Origin: Pseudofabraea citricarpa | Lineage: Eukaryota > Ascomycota > Leotiomycetes > Helotiales > Dermateaceae | NCBI GenBank assembly: GCA_029641185.1 | Contig: JAPWGK010000001.1 | Coordinates: 3,794,501-3,858,500, forward strand | DNA: 64,000 bases | Reading direction: 5' to 3' | Part shown: positions 1 to 10,750 of the stretch, in pieces | How the letters are laid out: each line of letters starts with the position of its first letter | Position numbering within the stretch: the stretch's first letter is position 1 | Translations under genes and position numbers: made by a program | The notes under the pieces: generated by a model | Told to the model about the DNA's origin: nothing | What the model saw: the letters and a program-made list of their open reading frames with translations, nothing else | Databases searched by the model: none

Positions 1-157
1 GTGCCATGGCTGTGCGTGCAGGGTGCGAAGAATCTCACATCGCAAGATGAAAGAAGGAGAAGCGGCAAATCAGAGAGTCAGTCATGCTGAGAGCGGAAGC
101 ATCTACACGACGACGACAAGGCTGTCTATCTCCCTCTCATTATTCTCTCTTGTCAGG

Positions 158-192
158 TGCTGCTGCTGCTGCTGCTGCTGCCGCTGCTGTTG
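158..192. repeat. CTG/CAG trinucleotide microsatellite
   Basis: About eight consecutive CTG units are followed by CCGCTGCTG. The repeat lies in non-coding sequence as far as can be judged. Confidence 0.85.
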
Positions 193-1730
193 ATCTTGGA
201 CCGAGTGCGGGTGCTATGCATGCGAAAAAAGCGGGCGTGCGCTAAACAGCGATGGCGGCGCCTTGGAGTCGTTCATAGCGAGAATATCTCCTCGATACCA
301 AGACCATTCCAAGACGAGGACCAAGAGCTCGCCAGAGGACGACCTGGAGACAAGACGCAACAGGTGTCAGGTAGGAAGCATCTTGCGGGGGAAACGATGG
401 ATGGCGATGAGGGAAGAAGCTCACCGTGTGCCGTCCGGTCCTGTGCTGCAGCGGAGGAGGATGGATGGATGGATGGTGAGGTCGAGTGAGGGATGTGATG
501 GATGGGATTGATTCATGGGGTTTGGGGTTTGGGGCGGCAGCAATTCCCCGTACCAGATGCCACTCGGTCTGAATCATGTCGAGGTCTTGGTATCCAGCTC
601 GCAAGCCTAGATTTAGATGTGTGCATAAGGCTCAAGAGCATAATGGCAGCTAAGGTCAACGGTCTGCACAAGAGAGAACAAAGAGAGCAGAAGCAACGGC
701 ACTCTGGAGCCAGTGAGCAGCCAGCATGAGAGCGGCTACCTGTAATAGCACGAATCCACGAGTGTGACAGTCGAATCCCACGGGGACATCCTACCGTTGA
801 GTGGCGGTTTGGGGACCATGGCGAGTAGTGCACATCTTTGCCTCTGTAGCTAAGGTTTGTTTTGATTGAGCTTGTTGATGATGCTGTTGAAGCCGGGGAT
901 CCTCAGGCCCACTCGGCGTTGCTGTTGGCGATGGCTACTTACTGATAAAACTAGCGACGGCGTCTGCGTCTGCCCCACGGAGAGCCCGGTGCGTGGTGTC
1001 GTCGTGATTTTCAGTGAGTGGTGAGCCTGTCCTGTGAGGGTGTGAGGAGGGTGTGAGGAGGGTGTCGCGACAAACACCGGGCGAATCGGTTGCGGGTGGT
1101 GGCACCGATAAGGCCCATCGACTCAGGGCGGTGGGGTGCAGGCGTTAGCGGTGGTGGTGAACAAACAGCGGGTGTTGAACGCTGTTGTTGATAGCCTGTA
1201 GCCTGTAGCCTGTACAGTAGACTGTACAAGCCTGTGGTCAATTTTTTGTGTCCGATCCCATGTCATGCCGCCAGGGTGGTGCTGGTCAAATGAGGCGGTC
1301 GTTTATCGAAGTACGGGCTTCTGACTGGGTCTAAGTCGCAAGGTAAGCTTTCTCGAAGGTCCTGTAGCTTTTTTGGCGACTGTGTGCCGCGAACCCGATT
1401 TCCCTCAGTGCTGACTGGCCCGTGGCTGCTGCTGACGGGCGGTGGGTCCTCGTCCACTGTGTTTGGTTGCCGCCGGAGAGAGACTCAGAGAGAGACAGCG
1501 GCAGTCTGAGTGAGGGACAGTGAGCAGAGCAGTGAGCAGTGAGCAGTGAACAGTGAGCACTGAGCATTGAGTGAGTAGTCAGCACTGAGCAGTCCCGACC
1601 TCCCCTGCCTAATAGCTACAGAACCACTAATCCACCCCACTGAACCATTGACCCCGTCGTCGCAATTCGCAATACATGGGGGGAGGGGGGGGCTGGTCAG
1701 GCATGATGCAGGCAGGCGATTCTAATCAGT

Positions 1731-1785
1731 GGACAGTGGACACTGGACACTGGATACTGGACACTGGATACTGGACACTGAACAG
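1731..1785. repeat. Short tandem repeat (GGACACTGGATACT-type)
   Basis: Imperfect 7- to 14-bp units alternate GGACACT and GGATACT in tandem. A related GTGAGCA-type repeat lies about 150-210 bp upstream (1518-1594). Both are in the upstream region of the proton pump gene. Confidence 0.8.
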
Positions 1786-2584
1786 TACAGTACAGAACAA
1801 CAGAACAGTGCTGTATTGTACGGGGGCTGCACTGAGCTCATCCCCGTCGCTATGCTCCACGCACATTGGTCAATGGCGGTCCTGGGAGAGCCATGGCCAT
1901 CCCGTCGTCACCGCCGGTATCTGAGATATTCTGGAACCCCAACTTCTTACTATGCGGTATTTATTTTGCAGGCCATAGGGCCGACCGAGCGAATCACAGC
2001 GGTCGCGCGGGCGGAAATTCTTCGCTCTGTTTGTCGTAGCCCTGCCGTCAGGGCCGAGTCCGAGCCCATGGAGGGTGAGGCCGTTATTAGCCATCGCTAT
2101 GTGAATTTGCCAGAACTTGACCAGTTGCCGACGGAGCAAAGCAGACAGTTACAGTGCTGTGCTGTGCTGTGCTCAGTGCTCACTATTCACACTCGCACGC
2201 ATACCCACACACACACCCCCCCGTCCCTTCCCTTCCCTTCTCCCCCCCATCAATCCCAGTCACTTCCCTTTCTCCCCCCCCAAATGCCCAAATGCCCGCT
2301 AGCGTATTCCGTCTTAGCTGCCAGGAGCCATGATCGGCCAGAGCGGCAGCTGCCAATGCTAGCAAGGCTCAAAGACTAACTAGCTCATCACTCACCACTC
2401 ACCACCTTTCCACCCCCAAAGTGCGAGAGATAGAAAAGGTCCGCATGCCCTCGTTGCATTCCTCTTTTCTCTTCCCTCCAGCACTCTTCACGGTCTTGGT
2501 GTTGCGGTCAGCTCTTCTTCCTCTCCTCTCCTCTCCACGCTTCCTCTCGACTCGTTCGACCCTCTCCCTCCAACCTCCCCCAAC

Positions 2585-5500
2585 ATGTCCCACATGGCAC
2601 CACCACACGGTGATGTCGAGCGTGGTCCCTCAGTGGACTTCCAGCTCGACGCCCACCCCAATGACGAAAAAGACGATTTGGGAGAGTATGGCCAGCTCGT
2701 ACGCTTCATCTCCAACTACAAAGATGGGCGTCGCGCCTCCATGTCAATCGCCGCTGAGGAGCTTGAGCCTCCCAAGAAACGCAAATTCTGGCAAAAGAAG
2801 GTCGGCGAGCCTTCTGGCGCTGACTTCGATACTCCGGACGGCTGGCTCGCAACGGATATGAAGCAGGGTCTCTTGACACGCGATGTCGAGGCTCGCCGCA
2901 AGAAGACGGGATGGAACGAATTGACAACGGAGAAGGAGAACTTGTTCCTCAAGTTCTTGGGCTTCTTCACCGGCCCAATTCTCTATGGTATGTTTGCTTG
3001 TTTGTTTGTTGACACTCTCCGCTCTGCACCACAAGCCCGCTTAGCTGGCTCGCAATGGCTGCGCCCGCGGCAATGAGCCATTGGCAATTGACGGTGGGGG
3101 CAAGCGACCGATCCCAACAGCTGCAACATTCATCCACAATTTGTGCACACCCCACGACCTCATTCCGCTGTGGGCGCGTGTTTGGATTTGCATTTCTGTT
3201 CTGTCAGGTCTCGTCTCGCTAGTCGCGCGGCGAACCATTGTTTTTTTCTGCGGGCCTGTGCAGGGCCAAGCTGCAAGCCATACCCTGAACATTTCGCTAA
3301 CACCAAACTCTGCTAGTCATGGAAATTGCTGTCCTCCTCGCCGCCGGTCTAAGAGATTGGATCGATTTCGGTGTCATCATTGGTATTCTCTTGTTGAACG
3401 CGGTTGTCGGTTGGTACCAGGAAAAGCAGGCTGCTGATGTCGTCGCCTCCCTCAAGGGTGATATTGCCCTCAAGTCGGTCGTCGTTCGCGACGGTCAAGA
3501 ACAAGAAATTCGCGCTCGTGAACTCGTACCCGGAGATATCGTAAGTCGTGTCCCACCCCCACCCGCTCATCAGCGAGCCGTCTCGGGCCATTGGCGCAAT
3601 GTTTCTGACTTGTTTGTCTTCCCTTGCAGATCGTCATCGAAGATGGAACCGTCGTCCCCGCTGATTGCAGACTTATCTGCGCTTACGATAATCCCAATGG
3701 TTACGCAGAATACCTCGATGAGCTCTCCGCGCAAGCTGGTGACTCTCCAGGAGCCAAGGATGATGAGGATGATGAGCACGGCGAGAAGCACGGCTCTGGG
3801 TACGCTCTCTTGGCCATCGATCAATCTGCCATGACTGGTGAATCCCTCGCCGTCGACAAGTATGTCGCTGATGTTGTCTACTACACCACTGGTTGCAAGC
3901 GTGGAAAGGCTTTCGCTGTTGTCACTCACTCGGCCAAGATGTCTTTCGTTGGTCGCACTGCTTCCCTCGTCACTGGCGCCAAGGACCAAGGTCATTTCAA
4001 GGCTATCATGAACTCCATCGGAACGTCTCTTCTCGTCCTCGTCGTCTTCTGGATTCTCCTCGCCTGGATCGGTGGTTTCTTCCGTCACTTGAAGATCGCT
4101 ACCCCAGAAGACAGCTCCGTCAACTTGCTCCACTACGTCCTTATCCTCCTCATCGTTGGTGTCCCAGTCGGTCTTCCCGTCGTTACCACAACCACCCTCG
4201 CTGTCGGCGCTGCATACCTCGCCAAGGAGAAGGCCATTGTTCAAAAGCTCACTGCCATTGAATCGCTTGCCGGTGTCGATGTTCTCTGCTCCGACAAGAC
4301 CGGTACGCTCACTGCCAACCAACTTTCCATCCGTGACCCATTCGTCGCCGATGGCATTGATGTCAACTGGATGATGGCTGTCGCCGCTCTCGCTTCTTCC
4401 CACAACATCAAGTCCCTCGACCCAATTGACAAAGTCACCATCTTGACCCTCAAGCGTTACCCAAAGGCCCGCGAGATGCTCGAGCAAGGATGGAGAACTG
4501 AGAAGTTCATTCCTTTCGATCCCGTCTCCAAGCGTATCACTGCTATCTGTGTTAAGGATGGTGTTACCTTCACTTGCGCCAAGGGTGCCCCCAAGGCCAT
4601 CCTCAACTTGTCCAACTGCTCCAAGGAAACCGCCGATATGTACAAGGCCAAGGCTACTGAATTCGCCAAGCGTGGTTTCCGTTCCCTCGGTGTCGCTGTC
4701 AAGGAAGGTGACCACGAATGGCAATTGCTCGGTATGCTTCCCATGTTCGATCCTCCTCGTGAAGATACCGCCTCCACCCTCGCTGAAGCCGCTGTTCTCG
4801 GTCTCTCCGTCAAGATGTTGACTGGTGATGCCATCGCTATCGCTAAGGAGACTTGCAAGATGCTTGCCCTCGGTACTAAGGTTTACAACTCTGACAAGCT
4901 CATCCACGGTGGTCTTAACGGAACTACCCAACACGACTTGGTTGAGAAGGCCGATGGTTTCGCTGAAGTTTTCCCTGAGCACAAGTACCAGGTCGTCGAG
5001 ATGTTGCAACAACGTGGACATTTGACCGCCATGACCGGTGACGGTGTCAACGACGCTCCCTCCTTGAAGAAGTCTGACTGTGGTATTGCCGTCGAGGGTG
5101 CCACTGAAGCTGCTCAAGCCGCCTCTGATATCGTCTTCCTTGCCCCTGGTCTCTCCACCATCGTCTCTGCTATCAAGATCGCCCGTCAAATTTTCCAACG
5201 TATGAAGGCATATATCCAATACCGTATTGCCCTCTGCTTGCACATGGAGATCTACTTGGTCACTTCCATGATCATCATCAACGAGACCATCCGCACTGAC
5301 CTTATCGTTTTCCTCGCTCTCTTCGCCGATTTGGCCACTATCGCTATCGCTTACGATAACGCCCACTTCGAGCAACGCCCAGTCGAATGGCAATTGCCAA
5401 AGATCTGGATCATCTCCGTCATCCTCGGTGTCTTGCTTGCTCTCGGTACCTGGATCATCCGTGGTGCCATCTTCATCCCCAACGGTGGTATCATCAACAA

Positions 5501-5987
5501 CTTCGGTGGTATCCAAGGCATACTCTTCCTTGAGGTCTCCCTTACTGAGAACTGGCTCATCTTCGTCACCCGTGGTGGAGAGACGTTCCCATCTTGGCAA
5601 CTCATCGGCGCCATCTTTGGTGTCGATGTTCTCGCTACCCTCTTCTGTGTCTTCGGATGGCTCTGTGGCGGTGCTGATCTCCCAACTGATCCCCCAACCA
5701 ACAACGTCCTTCTCAGCCCTGACGGACGTACCTCGATCGTCACTGTTGTCATCGTCTGGATCTACTCCATCGCTGTCACCATTGTCATCGCCATCGTCTA
5801 CTACCTCCTCAACCAAATCGCATGGCTCGACAACCTCGGACGTGCCAAGCGTTCCCGTGCTGATACCCAGATGGAGAACATCCTTGGTCACCTTTCCAAG
5901 CTTGCTATCGAGCATGAGAGAGATGATACTGGAATCTCCCGATTCCACTTGGTTTCCAAGGCCACTGAGGCTGAGGAAGATGAATAG
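2585..5987 (+). CDS. PMA1: Plasma-membrane H+-transporting P-type (P3A) ATPase
   Basis: This pump exports protons across the plasma membrane using ATP and drives secondary transport. Exons are 2585-2987, 3317-3540 and 3630-5987, giving 994 aa. The joins restore FFTGPILYVMEIAV at the first transmembrane helix and PGDIIVIEDGTVVPAD in the actuator domain. Visible hallmarks are TGES (about 278-281), PVGLP in helix M4, the phosphorylated Asp in CSDKTGTLT (about D431) and GDGVNDAPSL (about 679). A hydrophobic C-terminal half and a short acidic tail follow. The actuator carries an acidic insertion at about 228-266 that I do not expect in the Neurospora/yeast Pma1 type, so this may be the second fungal PMA class. 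Codons are strongly biased to C-ending forms, suggesting high expression. The start has no competing in-frame ATG upstream. Confidence 0.95.
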
Positions 5988-8089
5988 ATGTTGAAATAAT
6001 GGGTGGTTGCCGGGGCGTTAATACCTACATTGACTCTGCTGCCTAGCAAAGGTGAAATGCAGTCAAATGCACTAGTAATTTTCTTTTCATGTTGTACTAC
6101 GGTATGTCGGGTGGTGTAAATCGGCTTAGATACTCAGAAAGTGTATATATGTTGATCTTTAGAAATTAAATACTTTCTATATAATTGTTTGTGTCTTGGT
6201 TATGATTTGTGATGTATTTGACCTGATTTGTCCTGTGTTTTTGATCTGACTTGATACTTGTCTTGTTTTTTTCTCTCTCTCTTTCATTCCTTCTTCCTAC
6301 ATTCAAAGAGATCTTGTCTGCCGTACAACAGTTCGAATCCGAAGATGAAGATATACTCATTCGCACGTCAATGTTTCCAATGCTGTACATGATATATCTC
6401 ACATCACATCACATCAAATCACATCATACCCAATCATGTCATCCAAACAAAGAAACAAACCCCTTCTTAGCCAATGAGTCCCCTGTCTCGTCTCATCTGG
6501 TGTCGTCTCGTCCTGTTCCTGCAGCCGATCGAGTTTCAGCCTGCCACGGCGACGATATATGCTTATTTTCCTCCTTCCCTCCCCACGCGTCCGTCCGTCC
6601 GTCCGTCGGGACGGGAGTGGAGGGGAGGGGGGGGAGACAGGACAGGGAAGGACTTAAAAGGCTTCTTTGGTTTTGCACTGCCTCCCCCACGATCGAGGTA
6701 CCCGTACCGTACCGTACGGGGTTGGATTTGGATTTGGATTTGCATTGTACGCATAGGGCGTAAGGCGTAAGGCGTAGGGCAGAGGAGGCTGTGCAAGAAT
6801 ATGGAGGGGAGGGGAGGGGAGGGATGAGGGGTTGAGTTAAGTTGGTTTAGGAGAATTACTCTACTGTACCTGTAGGGGGAGGTGGATAGGGCTGAGAGAG
6901 GTTTGAGATTTGGAGTTTGGAGTTTGGAGAGGGTACAGTAGAGAAAGAGAGAAGAAGGAAGATTGGATCAAGTAAGCTTGAGGAACTAAGGAATTGAGGA
7001 ATGGAAGTCATGAGGAAGAGGAAGAAGAGAAGGACGGCTTCGGATGATTCGGTGTTCCGCCCCTCTTCCCCTCTCCGCCGCTTCGGCCGGTAGTTCTACT
7101 TGGTGTTCGTGACTGGAAGTGAGTGAGTTTAAGAGTGACTGAGTCAGCTGAGGTGCGTGCGACTGTGCACTTTGCACTGTACTGATGATTCCTATCTATC
7201 TATGTCATCTGCCCGATGCTTGCTATGCTGCTGTGGTACCCTACCGTACCGTCCCCTCCTGTCCCACTCCTGTATGACTGTACCGCTCTTCAAGAATCTG
7301 TACGTGCAATAAGTTCTACATGGCGTGCGCATTCTCCGGATCGTTCGGACTTTTGATCTGAATTGACGGTGACGGTGAAAGGGACGGTGAGACTCGGTGG
7401 TTCGTGGTGGTAACGGATTACTAACAGATAGAAGGGAATGAATCACAAATCACTACTGTAAGAAAAGGCAAGAAAAAGGAAAGAAAAAACAAGCTTTCGG
7501 CACTTCGGGCACCTGGGAAACTCCTGCTATGGTTTTTTTTCTTTTTTTTTTTTTCTTTTTTGGGAGGGTCTCTGGTTCCGGCACTGTAGATCGTGTGATT
7601 TCTTCTTGGTTCGGCTTTCTGTTTGGTCGGCGGGTGGTGGGTGGGTGGTCTTTTCGCATGTGCTGGTGCTGCTACTGCTGATGGTGGGCCGGCGGGTTCG
7701 GAATCGGCCTTCTCGAGGCTTCCGATGATGAGTGATGAGTGATGTGATGGTTTCTATATATATATATATATCTCTCTCTCTCTCTCTTTGATGTTCTACG
7801 CTCTGATTTATCTTTGGTTATTTGGTATAGCGATCGCTTCGAGGAAGGAAAGAGAACGACTAAAAGAAAACGAATCGAATCAGACCTCTGAACTACCACA
7901 GCAGTTCTTCTCACCACTGCACTCGACGTACTTTTACTTTTATATCGGCTGCCCTTACCTGACGCCGCCCACATCTCGAGATAAACATCGAAGTAGAAAA
8001 GACTTCTTCGTCGGAACGAGTCACCCAGCTGTCTATCTACTCATCGAAGACAAAAACAGAACAGAAACCCAATTCCGCAGCAGGGCAAC
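5988..8089. other. Intergenic region with simple repeats
   Basis: This is the 3' flank of the H+-ATPase gene; AT-rich sequence with polyadenylation-like ATTAAA runs lies at about 6160-6180. It is followed by low-complexity DNA: CCGT repeats near 6590-6610, TTGGAT near 6722-6745, GCGTAAG near 6750-6775, GGAGG near 6795-6825, a T-run near 7530-7560 and TA/CT dinucleotide runs near 7755-7788. No ORF here has convincing protein character. Confidence 0.7.
7755..7788. repeat. TA/CT dinucleotide microsatellites
   Basis: A run of TA dinucleotides is directly followed by a run of CT dinucleotides. It lies about 300 bp upstream of a possible small gene. Confidence 0.85.
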
Positions 8090-8320
8090 ATGGCGACCGT
8101 ACACATCAAAATGCCCGCTGCGTATCAGAGACAGAAACAAAAACAGGATCAGAATCAGAATCAGAAGCACGAGAGTGCTGGCTCCGAGAAGGAGAAAGAG
8201 AAAGAGAGCCAAACGACAAAAAAGACCGATACAGATGGCCCCTTGGAGAGGTTCATGTGGTACCTGAGGAATGCTGTCATCATCTATTCTTCGGGCCTGT
8301 TGAGGTGGAGACATCGATGA
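8090..8320 (+). CDS. Possible small protein, 76 aa, unknown function
   Basis: I do not recognise this protein. It is a single uninterrupted frame whose ATG sits in a good context (CAACATGG). The N-terminal two thirds is highly polar and rich in Q, K and E. The last 25 residues contain an aromatic/hydrophobic stretch (FMWYLRNAVIIYSSG) that could be a membrane or peripheral segment, and the end is basic. CT-rich DNA lies upstream. The length is short enough that chance cannot be excluded. The polar repeats (QKQ, NQ, KEKEKE) could be low-complexity DNA read as protein. Conservation in related genomes would decide. Confidence 0.3.
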   Translation: MATVHIKMPAAYQRQKQKQDQNQNQKHESAGSEKEKEKESQTTKKTDTDGPLERFMWYLRNAVIIYSSGLLRWRHR

Positions 8321-8942
8321 TTTGATGAGGGGGGAGTGTTGGTAGAGGGCGGGTGGGTTTGGAGGAGCTGGTGCTGATATGGTTAAAATGTGGGGGAGGA
8401 CGGGGGAAAGGCTCGCTTGGTGTTATAACGCGAAAGCCAAGTTGCTGTTTTCATTTTGGAGTTTGGAGCTGGGGTTCTAAGGGAGGGAGGGATAATCCCA
8501 CTGGTCTGCTTCTTCTGGGAAGGGGGATGTTTTAGAATGGTAGCTGTCGTACGAGCTTTCTCCTCTCTGGCTGGCTAGGTAGCTCGAGAGAGCAGTTTGT
8601 CTATCCTCTGGGGATATCTCAAGTGCCGACCTGGTCGCCGTTGCTCTCAAGCTAGCAATCTGCTCTTGTTGTTAAACCTTTAGTGATTTAATCAACGCAG
8701 AATATAACCGAAAATATCGTCGAATACGTCGTAACCATGATTCTTACATCTGTTAGCATCTCTTGGATCTTGAATTTTAAAATGATGGTTTGGAAAATAT
8801 TACTGCAGGAAGATACAGGGCCTGTAATATAAGCACTATAAACAAAGAAGTAAAAGAACAGACTTCCAGCGTTGGGGGGATCCTCCAGTGTTCCGCGGTA
8901 TTTTAAGCGAGGAAGGAAATGGACCGTCATGGAATGATAGAT
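8321..8942. other. Intergenic, no feature seen
   Basis: GC-rich non-coding sequence grades into AT-rich sequence after about 8670. The right half would be the 3' flank of the minus-strand gene that ends at 8943. I see no RNA gene or repeat. Confidence 0.6.
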
Positions 8943-9592
8943 TCAAGACTCTGAAGTGCCATTACTTTGTCCATAACCCACTGCATCCGTAATCAAGTCA
9001 CCCTGCATTGAGACGCAACTACAATCCACACGCAGCTGATGCCCCAGTTGCAGAGCCAAAACACCTCGCTCTCCCACTTCTTCGTCAACCCACCGCTGTA
9101 GTGGTGTCATACCATATGCAGATACAGTATAAGTAGTAGGGGCTTGGCTCATAGATATGTGGCATGGGCAGGATGGAGCTTGTGCGCTATTGTAATACTG
9201 GTATGCGGTGTGTTGATGGTCGTATGAACTCTGATAAGGATAAGTCCAAGCAGCCATCCCGAGCAAGTCGACTTCTGTATAAGCCAATTGGCTGGAAATA
9301 TCTGCATTGGAAGTATCATGTATGTTGGATGCAGAGTTGCTCATTGGCGATTCATTGGTAGGATGAGACACTCCGAGTGATGATTTCCGTGTCGCAGTGG
9401 AGTCTTTGAGATGTGTTGAGGCGGGAGGTTGTCTTCGTCGCTTATGAGAAGGGGGGGAGGAGTGAGAGTCTGAACTCTTTCTAAGATCTCCACGACCGGG
9501 TTTACTTTTGGAAATAGTTAGTCAGATTATTGACCAACAAATGTGCCAAAGAAGCCGAGTACCACATACCTTGCTCCATTTTTGGACGACAT
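8943..9592 (-). CDS. Hypothetical protein, two exons, 194 aa
   Basis: I do not recognise this protein. Exon 1 is 9592-9570 and exon 2 is 9504-8943. The 65-bp intron has a GTATGT donor, a CTAAC branch site and an AAG acceptor; splicing joins the frame exactly. The N-terminal third is basic and rich in Ser/Lys/Arg, with a possible nuclear localisation patch (SHKRRRQPP). The middle is rich in Tyr, Gln, Ser and Thr. The C-terminus contains TPLQRWVDEEVGERG. This composition suits a nuclear or disordered regulatory protein, but no domain is visible. Coding exons further upstream (to about 9800 on the minus strand) cannot be excluded. It is divergent from the Clr5-domain gene. Confidence 0.5.
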
Positions 9593-10750
9593 AGTAGGAA
9601 GAGCTATGCCGGATAGACCGAGTAAGTTGTAAGCCTTCTACAGCGTTTTGCTTGCTCAAGTTTGATCTAAGCTGGCCTTTGGACTGAAGAAAAAAGCATA
9701 CTGACATGAGCTCGCGAGGGAATGGAGAGTTCTTATACATACAAGACTGGCCTGCTCCCCCCAAGATCGACACGTCTTGATCCTTCATATTGCAAGGCTT
9801 TGGAGAATTTGCGTCTGTCTCAAACTCCCAATCCCAGAACCAAGTTTAGAAAAAGAGTCAGGGCAGCAGAGGGTGGCAAGTCAATCGTTAAGGAGACTCA
9901 CCGATAGTTGTCAAATGAACAATGCAATGTCATATGTTGGCGTACCGCCCGTTGCAGCTTGCAGCTTACTTGGGGATTGTGTTTGGAATTTTGGAAGCTC
10001 TGGTTGGCCTGATGACTTTTGTCTGGCTCTGTATAAGCCTTAATTCCCATCTTACCTGGTTAGTTCAGGGAGGCAGACTTTTGAATATCCGACGATATAA
10101 CAGTCGGGCCCAAAAAGGGTTTACGCGTCGATTTCTAGCCCAATAGTCGCAAGGTTGGATACTCACAGCAGGATTGTCCGATAGCATTTGAACAAGGTGC
10201 CACCTGAAGCGAAGTAACTTTTAAGGTCCAGCCGCTTTTCTTATTGGGTAGATGACTTTTGTACGTCGAAAAATTTTGGGACCTGCTGACTGGTGGCGTT
10301 TATGGGGTTGGCCCGAATTCCATGAGCCGCCTCTTTTGGCTGATAGCCCTTTGTATGTCGATTGCTCGGGACCTGCTGGCTGGTTGCGTCATGCCATCAA
10401 CTCGAATTCGATTCCTGTGAGTTGCTTTAATTGGCTAGAAGACTTTTGTCTTCTCAAAATTAGCACGCCAGCCTTGCGCAGTTCCCTTGTACCTCATTCG
10501 GAGTGCATTTAATTTAAGTTGGAAGCTGCACGAGCTGAGATAATTGGCCAGATGACTTTTGCACTGCTTGGCGTGGGAAGTCGTGCATGGCGTCGTGGCG
10601 CCCTGCTTGTATGCCTTGTTTGCCTTGTTTGGGTAGCCTAAGCCTCTGTAAAATCAGAGCCTCGCTGCTTTCTGACTTCAGTTCAAAAAATATCTTCCAT
10701 ATGCTTCAAACCTTTCACGGTCTGTACATCAAATCTCAACCTAGTTGATT
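9593..10750. other. Divergent intergenic region between a hypothetical gene and the Clr5-domain gene
   Basis: This stretch serves as upstream sequence for both neighbours. It contains the degenerate repeat described separately (10009-10565). CT/CA-rich sequence lies directly before the plus-strand start codon. No convincing coding frame is present; short ORFs here are broken by the repeat units. Confidence 0.6.
10009..10565. repeat. Degenerate ~93-bp tandem repeat
   Basis: A GATGACTTTTG-type motif recurs at about 10011, 10251, 10439 and 10551, with a weaker CCCTTTGTATGTCG copy at 10347. The segment GGGACCTGCTGRCTGGT occurs at about 10280 and 10370. GAATTC lies at matching offsets in two units. 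Copies are 92-110 bp apart and heavily diverged. This looks like an old tandem duplication in the promoter region of the Clr5-domain gene. Confidence 0.6.

Larger units (their letters stand above)
1..2584. other. Intergenic / upstream region of the H+-ATPase gene
   Basis: No gene is supported here. The region is rich in simple repeats: a CTG run near 158-192, GTGAGCA-type repeats near 1518-1594 and ACACTGGAT-type repeats near 1731-1785. CA/CT-rich tracts follow at 2195-2280. The last 120 bases before the H+-ATPase start are strongly CT-rich on the plus strand (about 2460-2580), as is common just upstream of highly expressed fungal genes. I see no clear TATA box. Short ORFs on both strands lack domain-like composition and overlap each other. 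The 5' UTR and promoter of the proton pump gene must lie in the 3' part of this stretch. Confidence 0.7.

Noticed and set aside
3570..5948. A 792-codon open frame on the minus strand opposite the H+-ATPase
   Set aside because: It lies exactly antisense to the pump exon. Its composition (Asp/Glu/Gly/Ser-rich, no domain) is what the strong codon bias of the pump produces on the other strand.
6328..6345. tRNA gene, from a GTTCGAATCC B-box-like sequence
   Set aside because: No A box or acceptor-stem pairing could be found at the right distance. A similar TCGAATCCC near 770 failed the same test.
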